A stretch of DNA of 64,000 nucleotides from Spizellomyces punctatus DAOM BR117 (lineage: Eukaryota > Chytridiomycota > Chytridiomycetes > Spizellomycetales > Spizellomycetaceae): the NCBI RefSeq assembly GCF_000182565.1, contig NW_015971546.1, positions 352,365 to 416,364 of the forward strand, written 5' to 3'. Below, piece by piece: positions 39,601 to 48,547 of this stretch (the stretch's first letter is position 1; every line of letters starts with the position of its first letter). Under the pieces are notes generated by a model that was given only the letters and a program-made list of their open reading frames with translations, was not told where the DNA came from and searched no databases. A program made the translations under genes and the position numbers.

Positions 39601-42295
39601 CATGGTGAGGCCGGAAAATGTACCAAGCTTGAAGGTGCTGGTGACGGGAGGCGAGTCTCTGACCCAGCATGTAGTTGATGCGTGGACTGGAGATGGAGTC
39701 ACACTTATCAATGCTTACGGACCGACCGAAGCCACGATTGGCTGTACCATGTTTGTCGGAGTCGAGTCTACCACCCAACGAAATAATATTGGACAAGTGT
39801 GGCCGTCTTGCTCGGCCTATGTTGTCTCCACATCACACGATCTGCTTCCGCGCGGTGCAGTTGGAGAATTATGTGTCGGCGGTCCACAGGTTGCCCGAGG
39901 ATACCTCAACCGCCCCGATCTCACTTCTTCAAAATTTATCCAGCTACCTGCTGGCGGGGAGAGAGTATACTGCACTGGCGATATTGTGCGCTTACTTCCA
40001 GACGGATGCGTACAGTTTCTGGGACGGCGGGATGATCAAGTTAAACTAAATGGATTGCGCATTGAACTGGGCGAAATCAATGCGGTAATTACAAAATCGG
40101 ATCCTTCTATAACGGACACGGTTACAATGGTAGTTAAACATCCGAAGCAAGTTCGAGATCAGATCGTTTCCTTTATCGGATGCGACAGGGATGTTAGGCA
40201 AATCCAGATAGACAAGTTCGAGAACATGCTGCTGAAAGATGACGATGGAACTTCTACCAAACTTATTTCAGCTGCGTTGCATGCGGCGCGACGTCACCTG
40301 CCGGCGTACATGGTTCCCTCGCTCATCGTTCCACTGACTGGTCTGCCGCGAGGGGCAACTAATAAAGTAAACTCGTCTGCCCTTGCCCGAATGTTCAAGA
40401 ATTTGGATTTCAAGCTGGTTGCCAGTCTTACGAAGCAGATGGAAGACAGCGACGGCGGCATTTCGGGCGATCTTGCCGAAACAACTTGGACAGACCTGGA
40501 GAGCGCCATCCGGAATGTTTTGGCCGAAGTCTCTTCACTCTCTCTGGACGAAATTACGCTGCGAGCCTCAATTTATCATCTTGGATTGGACTCCATCAGT
40601 GCGATTCGCGTATCGTCCAAGCTTCGTGGATTGGGTATTCACATCAGCGTTGGAGAAATACTTCGGCAAAAGACCATCAAGAACATTGCCGACTTTTTAA
40701 CTGAAAGAGACAGACTTCCAGAATACAAACATCAACCTGGTGCTACCCGGTTGATGGCGCGTGAACTCGTCAAAAACTGGATTGGAGAAGATTTCCTCAG
40801 TATTGACCTTCCCAACCGGTTATCGACATCAATGCCTGCCGTTGCAGGCGTATATCCAGCGACGGCGGGTCAAATCTTCACCCTTTCCTCCTGGCATATG
40901 TCCCAAGGCAGATACTTTATGCCATCCTTCATCTTCACATCGCGCGATGCTATTGATGTACGCCAGCTCGAAGAAGCGTGGATTGCACTCTTGAAGCGTC
41001 ATGAGATCCTGCGCACCGGTTTCCTTTCCACATCCTCACAAACGGCACCCTTTGTGCAAATTGTGTTTGCTGATCCAGTCGTAAACTGGTCGTGCGAAGC
41101 TTTTGACATACCATTGGAGGAGAATATCGTTAAAGAGCGTGTCGAGTACGAAAAAATGCAACCTGCGGTGGTTTCTTCACCTCCTGTACGCCTTCATTGC
41201 ATGGCATTCCAGGATCGCGCAGCTTTGGTGCTTACCATTCACCACGCATTGTATGATGGATGGAGCATTCCGCTTCTTCTTTCAGATCTTTCGACCCTTT
41301 ACCGCAAGCAGCCATTGGCGGAACATAGTGTACGCTGGTCCGACTACCTTGAGTACGCTTTCGAGACACGTCAATCAATGGATAATAGCCCTCAGCAAGA
41401 ATATTGGCGTAAAATGCTGGATGAGACAGGGACAGCCTTCTTCCCACATTTGAACGCCTCGTCCCCAAATTCGACAGACACTGCTCTTTATGTGCCCGTT
41501 GCAATCCCTAATGCTGCAAAATATACGTCAGCGTGCCAGCGGAAAGGAATCACCCTTCATTCCCTATTCCTTGCCGCCTGGGGACAACTTCAAGCCAAAT
41601 ACACCAATGCCAACCATGCATTATTCGGACTTTACCATTCCGGACGATCCATTGGTATCAGCGACGTTGATACCCTGCGTGGTCCGTGCGTGAACGTCCT
41701 TCCCTTCCAGGTCCGGAATGCAAGAACATTGAGTGTGTTGGATTGCGCCAAAAATGCGCAGGACGAGTTGGCAATGCAGAATGAAGCAGTGCCTTGCGTG
41801 TCGATGCATGATGTTCAAGTGTGGAGCGGTTATCCAGGCCAGCCAATCGTTAATGTATTTGTTAACTTTTTGATGTTTCCAAATGGTGGAAATGATGGAG
41901 ATGATGCGAAAGTGGAACTTTTTAAGGCATGCCGGGTAAGGCGCTGTTGTGATATAGGATCTCTCTATCGATGGCACTGTGTATTTACATCTATTTCACT
42001 CTACCAGATGCGAGACTGGGAGACACAAAATGCCCCAATACCAGCCTCTCACAAAACCGGACTCGACGGATGCCTTGCAGCTCCTCTTCAGGTTAGTTTT
42101 TCCATCTGCTCAATCTTTCCGTGCGATAACCGCTAAACATTTACTTCACCATAGAATGATATTGATTTGGAAGTCGCTGTTCACAATGATGTCATCAGTT
42201 TAGGTCTTTACTGTCCCTCGCATGTTATGTCTATGGATCAGGCGGGAAGCGTTGTAAAACAATTATGCGATAGTGTTATAAATGCATTAGATTAG
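20347..42295 (+). CDS. Hexamodular siderophore-type nonribosomal peptide synthetase
   Basis: Multienzyme that activates amino acids, holds them as thioesters and joins them. Thirteen exons with consistent phases: 20347-20775, 20864-21445, 21513-24830, 24888-28226, 28292-31567, 31626-33411, 33495-35014, 35073-36825, 36884-38439, 38509-38975, 39037-41935, 42008-42091 and 42155-42295, giving about 7,049 residues. Order: two half-C remnants, then six A-T-C modules. All six A domains have the YTSGTTGxPKGV core, all six carrier domains have the phosphopantetheine Ser in DS, and all six C domains have HHALxDGW. No thioesterase, reductase, epimerase or methyltransferase follows; the terminal C domain probably releases and cyclises. 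A4, A5 and A6 share one selectivity code, A1-A3 differ. Together with the SIT transporter next door this suggests a cyclic hexapeptide hydroxamate siderophore of ferrichrome type. The domain layout is seen directly; the product is inference. Confidence 0.95.
21750..24990 (+). other. NRPS module 1 (A1-T1-C1)
   Basis: A1 about residues 417-933; selectivity residues read by alignment to the GrsA positions are DVFDFIAISK, unusual in having Ile where most other copies have Gly. T1 near 23395-23610 has VGIDSI in place of the usual LGLDS. C1 carries HHALFDGW near 24135-24160. Substrate unknown. Confidence 0.85.
25130..28340 (+). other. NRPS module 2 (A2-T2-C2)
   Basis: A2 about residues 1531-2048 with code DVYELGAIGK; the Glu at the fourth position is unlike the Asp of the other five modules. 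T2 has LGLDSL, C2 has HHALYDGW. Substrate unknown; one of the three distinct A domains. Confidence 0.85.
28500..31690 (+). other. NRPS module 3 (A3-T3-C3)
   Basis: A3 about residues 2626-3146 with code DVSDIGAINK. The A10 motif reads TDKVDRK rather than TGKVDRK, keeping the catalytic Lys. T3 has LGLDSI, C3 has HHALFDGW. Ser at the third code position implies a pocket different from modules 4-6. Confidence 0.85.
31900..35150 (+). other. NRPS module 4 (A4-T4-C4)
   Basis: A4 has code DVFDVGAIGK, identical to modules 5 and 6. An intron (33412-33494) interrupts the A10 motif at NTG/KADRK in phase 1, shared only with module 5. T4 has LGLDSI and C4 HHALYDGW. Confidence 0.87.
35300..38580 (+). other. 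NRPS module 5 (A5-T5-C5)
   Basis: A5 has code DVFDVGAIGK. The A10 motif is split by an intron (36826-36883) at the same codon and phase as in module 4, marking these two modules as closest duplicates. T5 has LGLDSI, C5 HHALYDGW. Confidence 0.87.
38750..42295 (+). other. NRPS module 6 (A6-T6-terminal C6)
   Basis: A6 has code DVFDVGAIGK. Its A10 motif is degenerate, TNKVNSS, keeping the Lys but losing the following Asp-Arg. It has a private intron at 38976-39036. T6 has LGLDSI. C6 is the most divergent C domain, starting YPATAGQIFTLSSWHMSQG, with an intact HHALYDGW near 41240-41265. From memory this start resembles the terminal C domain of SidC-like ferrichrome synthetases. The protein ends 47 codons after the last intron. 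Confidence 0.85.
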
Positions 42296-42910
42296 ATCGT
42301 GCACGGCTCCAAGCTAGATATCTTGGAATTTGCGACGTAGAATAGAGCAGTTTTTTATGATATATGCATATCAGTATCTTTTCATTTTGATTTTGCCATA
42401 TTCTGATGGTAATCAGCATTCATATCTGCAAGATGCCCCGTTGACGCCTCGCGAACACTTTGGCAATGCAAGTCAAGAATAGACCTGCAACGCACAAACG
42501 AACCTGCCCTTCGCATCTTTGCAGGAAACCGGCTGGTTTTGGTTCTTCAAAAGCTGCAGTGCTGGGATCCGTCATCATTAAGCCATGTATTACAAGAGAA
42601 GGTTTCGTCACTTCTAGGATGACCAGCATCTATTCACGGACGATTGGGGAAACATTTACAGGATCTATCTGGCAAACATTCTGTTCTCTATCGGCCATCT
42701 TTCACAACCAGATTGATAAAACATCCTGGTTCCCCACTCCATTAAAGATCTAATACAATATTACATTCTGGACAGATGTAGCCGAAGCCGCTTCAACGAT
42801 GCATGAACCGTCCGTTGCGTCTCTCCAAACGCAACTCTGTCTACATTTCTCGAGCCAGCGAGAAAGAAAAATAAATTAAACAAGGAGTAGTTGGAGTTGT
42901 TTGAGCACCT
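42296..42910. other. Spacer between convergent 3' ends
   Basis: 615 bases between the NRPS stop and the stop of the minus-strand gene at 42911. No gene supported; both 3' untranslated regions should lie here. Confidence 0.6.
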
Positions 42911-44113
42911 TTATTGTTGCATCCCCGGATTTCGTAATTCGCCATCCATCGCCAACAGAGCTTCCCGCAGCATATCTCTCACGGAAGCGCTTACATTCGG
43001 TAAATGTCGGGAAAGTATCTCCTCCAAGCGAGGCGGTAAGATGATTGGTCGCGACACGGAACTACTGACTTGGGCTGAAGAAGGGCCGGGCGGTCCACCG
43101 ATTGAAGTTACTGATCGAGCTGCTGACATTTCCTCTCTTAGCTTTCGGGTCTCCTCGTACAACATGTCTGTATGCCTCCTCAGTAACAGAACCTCTTCAC
43201 GAAGGGCGTGATTCTCGGTGCGCAAGCGAGTACATTCCTCTTGTACATATCGCATTCCATCATCCGTCTGCGGGGATGGTTCTGCTGCTGGGGCCGTTAC
43301 AATGCTAGGAGAACGGCGAGGGTGCGGGGGATATGACGGATACTCGGGCGGTCCAGAGTATCGATAGGATCGGGATTGCGGTAGTGGATGATAATAGGGA
43401 GACGATGGGAATGGTGCTGGGAGGTGAATGAGGCCGGGTGCAGGTGGAGGGGGGTGAGGAAATGGCGATGCTCCTGCTGGTGTTGGTGGTTGAGATCCGG
43501 CATGCAACGAAGTAGGTGGACGCGGTGATGTGGAATTTGATGTGGTGGGACCGACGGATTCGCGATGTAGGGAGGTACCTGGCGGGCCGCGAAAATCCTG
43601 GGCATCAAAGTTCAGTTTGACATCCATGGTACAGTTTGTCTCTCTCCAAGCAGATACATACGTCATCTCCTTCCGATACGCCGGGTTCCTCCACAGCGCG
43701 TTCACCCCCTACATTTGGAGGAGCAGCGAGGGGTCGCTTGTGTTTCTCCATGTAGATAATCAGCTGCAAAAGCCGCTCTGACTCTTCTTCACCTGGAGGT
43801 GCCGCCGGCGGAGCCCCAGGTCTCAGAGACAATCTCCCTTCCCGTTTTGCGCGAAGTCGATCTATTAAATCTTGCTGTTTGCGAGGACTGAAGCAAAGGG
43901 TAACATGTTGATACGTCTCCAGCGGATATATCATCCAGACAAAACAAACCAACAATACTACCTTAGATCATGAAAGCATGCGCGGCAAACGGTCCCCTTG
44001 GTGCGCAGTCGTATTCGCACGTACGGCTTTCCATCCTGTGTACTGAACCATGCGACCTGGTGCGCACAACGGCCAGAAGTGTTATCTCCGGACACGAGAA
44101 ATTCTCTGATCAT
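42911..44113 (-). CDS. Unrecognised protein with N-terminal Cys/His motif and C-terminal coiled coil
   Basis: Three exons with consistent phases: 44113-43962, 43887-43662 and 43597-42911, giving about 354 residues. The N-terminus contains RCAHQVAWF and, some 25 residues later, VCRACFHDL, which could bind one zinc ion. A basic helix follows (SPRKQQDLIDRLRAKREGR), then a long Pro/Ser/His-rich low-complexity segment (PPPPAPGLIHLPAPFPSSP) and a heptad-like coiled coil (TRLRTENHALREEVLLLRR). The composition suggests a nuclear or scaffold protein, perhaps a regulator, but I do not recognise the family and assign no function. It is convergent with the NRPS and need not belong to the cluster. The start at 44113 is the first Met of the exon; an earlier exon cannot be excluded. 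Confidence 0.7.
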
Positions 44114-45775
44114 GTTGCACGACTTTGATTGTCACTCACTGTAGAGACGTCCTGGACGTTATTGAGTTGCGGAGGTCGAAGGAGTGGCAGTCTGTCAAAA
44201 TCTGCCGAGTACGGTGCTATCCGCGTACTCGGTGAGGGCAGCTGTGTGTCGTGAGTGTCCATAAGACACAAGCGTCAAGACTAACGAAGGACCAGCTTCG
44301 TAGGATGGGTGAGTATAAATTCCCCGGGTATACGAGTGAAAATGAAAAATGACGACGAGATTGTTGAGGATTAAGCGCACTGGGTTCCGACGGCCCACTG
44401 CTCAGGGGGGGACGCGCGGACCCAAGGTACGCAACCGAAGTTCATGACGCTCAAACGCTGTCAACAAAGCTCTCCCTGCCAGCCAAAAAAAGTGTTCCAA
44501 CACTTGTTCATCCCGTGTTGGTTTCTCTTTTTTTTGATAATGTTTTGGGTGTATTCTTTGGTTATAGTTGAATGTTTTAAATTGGGTGTTTGGATCTAAT
44601 GGTAAATGTGTTGCGTAAAATTCCTAATTTTAAAAAGTAATTATATCCAAACTGAAAACCAGGTAGCCGGTTGGTGGCTCAGCGGCTCAGCTGTTCCGAT
44701 TACTCAGCGACAGTGTCTCAATTTCCCTGAGGAGAATTTTTTTTCAAAAGGTTAAATGAAGCGCGTGCCGCGTGTGTCCGCGGCACATTGCCTAATATGG
44801 AAGGCAACCCACGGATCTGGCCGGAATGGTGTGTTGGTTCTAAACGCTCAATAACTGCCCAACACTGTTTCAGAATCGCCAACCAGGGCGGCAAAAATCG
44901 GGAGAGCCGCCAGTCCATCGGAAGCGCTTCATTTGATTATCCACCGTTCCCTAGGGCCAAAAGATTAAGCTTTTTTTTAAAGCTAAATTATTATAGACTT
45001 TGGATTGGTGTCATTAGAAAAATCAGCTATGAACTTGCTATTAGCAGACAATGGAAGGGATACACTTGTCGTCATGCTCACGCTACTCTCATAAATGAAC
45101 TTTAACGTGTTGTTGCTGTTCTTGTAGATGGAATTGCGTAGTGTCCACAAAAGTGCCATGGCTTACATATTTGGTCTGAAAGCCTTGCCGCAATAACCCT
45201 AGGAAAAGCTCACACTGTTCGTTGTGTTTTGAGGCAGTTCAAGAGCTCACCGTATCCTGACATGCCTGGTTCCCCCCTTCCTGTGCTGGGCATCAACACT
45301 CGCGCATGTCGTAGACTTGGGATTTTGAACAATGCCACTCATGCCACGCCTTCCCAACCAATCATCAGCATCAGCCGTGGCTGTGCCACAGACGCGATTT
45401 TCGTCAGGAGCGCATCGGACGTTCGTCCTGGCTGTCGTCGTCGTCGAACGACCGTTTCTTTTCCAGACACACACATACACACGCCATACATGGACAGAGC
45501 AGGTGGAGAGCCGCTCGCCGCGTGGGGTACTAACCACCCCCTCTCTCACTTTATACAAGTCCCCTGCCTGTCTCCGGCTCGTCTACGTTTAGGCTCCTTG
45601 GCGAACGCTCCGAGACTGCAAAAAAAAAAAGTGACACTAGAAAGCTGCAAATAGTGTAGCACCTTTATCTATTGAATCTATCCCCCAATATTCTCGATAT
45701 AGACGAGTACCGTATACATAGACTAGCACCGGCTTGCGTCCTTTGCACTCTCGGGCTTCCACCGATTTGTTTGTC
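44114..45775. other. Long divergent spacer
   Basis: 1.66 kb between two genes that point away from each other. AT-rich stretches (about 44520-44660), a perfect 8-base inverted repeat at 44765-44786 and a 10-base A run near 45620 are present. Open frames up to 141 codons (45229-45654) have no recognisable domain. No gene is supported. Confidence 0.55.
44765..44786. repeat. Perfect inverted repeat
   Basis: GTGCCGCG and its reverse complement CGCGGCAC separated by six bases. It could form a GC-rich hairpin or bind a dimeric protein. No partner or function is visible. Confidence 0.6.
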
Positions 45776-47356
45776 ATGTCTGCGTCAGCCCTTCTCGCGT
45801 CGGCCACGCATCCAACGGAGCTCTATGCTTTGTTCAAATTCCTCGCTACCCCATCACCAAAGCTCGAAGATGCAACCGCCGCGGCTTCCCCCTCAGTTTC
45901 AGATCCTTCCTATTCGCGTAGGATGTGCTATCACTTTCTCAACCTCACTTCTCGATCATTTGCCCGAGTGATTCAGGAGCTTGATGCGGAACTTCGGCAT
46001 CCTATTTGCATTTTTTATCTAGTTTTGAGAGGTTTGGATACAGTTGAGGATGATATGACAATACCGTTGGAGAGGAAGAAGGAAGTACTGCAAAATTTTC
46101 ACAAGAGTATATATCAGCGAGGGTGGACATTCACTGAAAATGGAGAGAGTGAGAAAGATCGGGAGCTCCTAGTTAAGTTTGACGTTGTGGTGAACGAATT
46201 TCTCAGCTTGAAGGAGAGGTGAGATTGCTCCAACTCTGAAAATTTCGTGATTTGTCTGGGCGAAAAACTAACAATGGTCCCTTTCTCTAGCTATCAGACT
46301 GTCATTGCCGACATAACCAAGCGCATGGGTCACGGAATGTCCGACTTCGTTTCCCGACCACTCCAAACGGACAAATCCATTCATCACATCGAAATCACAA
46401 CCAAGGCAGATTACAATCTATACACTCACTACGTGGCTGGCCTTGTCGGTATAGGCTTGACAGAGCTATTTGTCGCCTCCGGCTTGGAACGGCCGTCGCT
46501 CGGCGCCCCGCACAATATCGAACTGGCGAATGAAATGGGACAATTTCTGCAAAAAGTCAATATTCTCAAGGACTTTTTGGAGGATCTAGGGGAAGGGCGA
46601 GTGTTCTGGCCAAAAGAGGTATGGAGCAAGCACGTTCCCAAAGGAGCACCAGCCGAAGCGCTTGCCAAAGAGGAAAATATTGCGCGAGCGCTTGCATGCC
46701 TGAACGAGCTTGTGGTTGATGCGTTGGAGCATGTGCCGAACTGTCTAGAGTATATGAGCTGCATACAGAATCAGACCGTATTCCAGTTTTGCGCTATTCC
46801 TCAGGTTTGTCGTTGATTGTCTTTGCTGTTGTTAATGCAGGCACTAAACTCTTGCGGTACGGCCCACAGATGATGGCCATCGCAACGCTGGATCGCTTTT
46901 TCAATGACCCCACGTTGTTTCGCACAACGGGAACTAAGATTCGTCGCGGCTTAGCAGTTAAGCTAATGTTAAAGTCTGGAGACATGGATAGTGTAAAGCG
47001 CACCTACGAGCAATATGCGTTGTCCATAAACAGAAAGAACGCACAACGCGTTGGTACCAACGAGCAGGATGATAGCTTTTTGAAAGTCAGCACTACATGC
47101 GCAAAGGTGGGCACCGACTCTTTCGTGTTGTCAGTTTCAGATAACCTTAACCATATTGTTATAGATTGTTAGATGGATCCACACCCACGATCAAAAGTAT
47201 GGGCTGGTCACCAATGGCCGGCGTAAGGACTCTGGCTACGGTTCAACGCTTGTAGATCAATCGAGTAATTCTGGAGGTTACAGCTTTATTGTAGTTATTG
47301 GTGTAGTCATGATTGGACTTGCACTGTCGTTGGGAATGCTTCCAGCCGTTCAATGA
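45776..47356 (+). CDS. ERG9: Squalene synthase (farnesyl-diphosphate farnesyltransferase)
   Basis: Condenses two farnesyl diphosphates to presqualene diphosphate and reduces it to squalene with NADPH, the first committed step of sterol synthesis, at the ER membrane. Four exons with consistent phases: 45776-46218, 46291-46804, 46870-47106 and 47165-47356, giving 461 residues, the normal length. Both Asp-rich metal-binding motifs are intact: LDTVEDD near residue 85 and ILKDFLEDL in exon 2. The family segments YCHYVAGLVG-like (YTHYVAGLVGIGL) and FCAIPQ, the latter at the exon 2/3 junction, are present. The last exon encodes a hydrophobic C-terminal anchor (SFIVVIGVVMIGLALSLGML). The Met at 45776 precedes the standard N-terminal Leu-rich start; an open frame extends slightly upstream without another ATG. 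Confidence 0.96.
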
Positions 47357-47440
47357 GAGTGAAATCTTGTTATTTCTGTAATTGACTTGTACAATGTGCA
47401 TGTTGCCGATTGTGAAACTCTTCACGACGCAGGCCCGATC

Positions 47441-47679
47441 CTATATGATCGGATATCGTTTGGACTCCGCTGGTACACTGCAACACCCGATACATAGTGT
47501 GGTAAGCGCAGTAAGCAGATGTAGCCCTTCCATGATGTCTCCCACTGGAACCGATCTGAAATCTTGTGTTGCTTGACACAGCGCTTCATCTTGATCCCCC
47601 AGTTGCACTCTCAAATCGGCAATACGTTTGGTATCAACCGTAGGAAATACACTCTTACCCTTGTAAGCATTTTACGAAG
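47441..47679 (-). pseudogene. Remnant of an unrecognised coding sequence
   Basis: A minus-strand frame open from about 47679 to a stop at 47441. It reads as protein-like sequence such as IADLRVQLGDQDEALCQATQ. Upstream it runs into a stop codon inside the duplicated segment at 47598-47722, and the second copy at 47740-47867 preserves similar peptides in the same frame (NAYKGK against NAYKVKK) but stops after HERN. No complete gene can be assembled, so I read it as decayed. A short gene with undetected introns is the alternative. Confidence 0.3.
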
Positions 47680-47722
47680 AGTTCCCAGATCTTCTTGTGC
47701 AGCTTGACGGATTCCAACCAAT
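47598..47722. repeat. Diverged tandem duplicate, copy 1
   Basis: Shares ordered blocks with copy 2 at 47740-47867, including AATCGGCAA, CCTTGTAAGCATT, GAGTTCCCAG, CTTCTTGTGCAG-like and CCAACCAA, with spacing kept to within a few bases. The two copies are about 125 and 128 bases long. Confidence 0.75.
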
Positions 47723-47739
47723 ATATATTGTTCTGACGA

Positions 47740-47867
47740 CCTAGTTGCGCTCATGAATCGGCAACAAGTTTTGAGAGGCACGGCAGAAAAGACTCTTCTT
47801 AACCTTGTAAGCATTATATGGAGAGTTCCCAGGCTTTCTTGTGCAGATTGGCGGGTTCCCCAACCAA
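47740..47867. repeat. Diverged tandem duplicate, copy 2
   Basis: Partner of the segment at 47598-47722, in the same orientation and separated from it by 17 bases. The two copies differ at many positions, so the duplication is old. Confidence 0.75.
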
Positions 47868-48547
47868 GAGCTCCAAATGAGAGGCGAAATGTGGCGAGCC
47901 CGACCTGGCAGATATGCGGATGTATAAATGGTGGAACTTGCCAATGTCTCTCACAAAAGAGAGACTCAACACCTGCGATACAAACTCCTTTCTGAATCGA
48001 GCTTGACCAGTAGTAAATGGCAACATGTCCGTCGCCTCCACTCCTACTCTCACTACGCCTCCTCGTTACTTTCGTCTAATCAGTACTACACGCTTTGAAA
48101 ACGAAACCTCGTTCACTGTCATCCGGGTCCGACGAGGACCTCGTGGCAGTGTCACGCACGAGTTATCTCCTTCTGCTGGGAGCCTGCACCGGAGGCATGC
48201 TATTCTGCAGAGTGGCAAAAATAAAGAATCGCAAACAGTATATAAGGAAATCGCAGAAGCGACCCATGACGCTGTGGAACTTTAGGCAACGCATTGAAAG
48301 GGAACGAATGTCTGCTATTGACAGTTTGTTTGTTGTCACATCCGTCGAGCGGAGATGTTGGCTGGGTTAATGTACATAGCGGCTCTTGAGCTTGGACCTC
48401 ACATACGTCGGATAGTGAAGGACATTAAAAGTGCAAAAAAGAAACACTATATATGCAAATATCATGTTTTCCTTCAAGGGTATTCCAGACCTCTGTCTAC
48501 AGCATTTATACACCTGGTACTTGTAACTTTAGAACGGGTACCCTATG
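47868..48547. other. Spacer 3' of the seven-helix receptor
   Basis: No supported gene. Open frames on both strands (for example 48025-48285 plus and 48053-47814 minus) overlap and show no domain. Confidence 0.45.

Noticed and set aside
41940-42295. Thioesterase or reductase domain at the NRPS end
   Set aside because: Only 75 codons follow the exon that carries C6, and they complete the C domain; no GxSxG or Rossmann motif.
20347-42295. Regularly spaced repeats as a CRISPR or satellite array
   Set aside because: The roughly 3.3-kb periodicity is protein-level homology of NRPS modules, not short DNA repeats.
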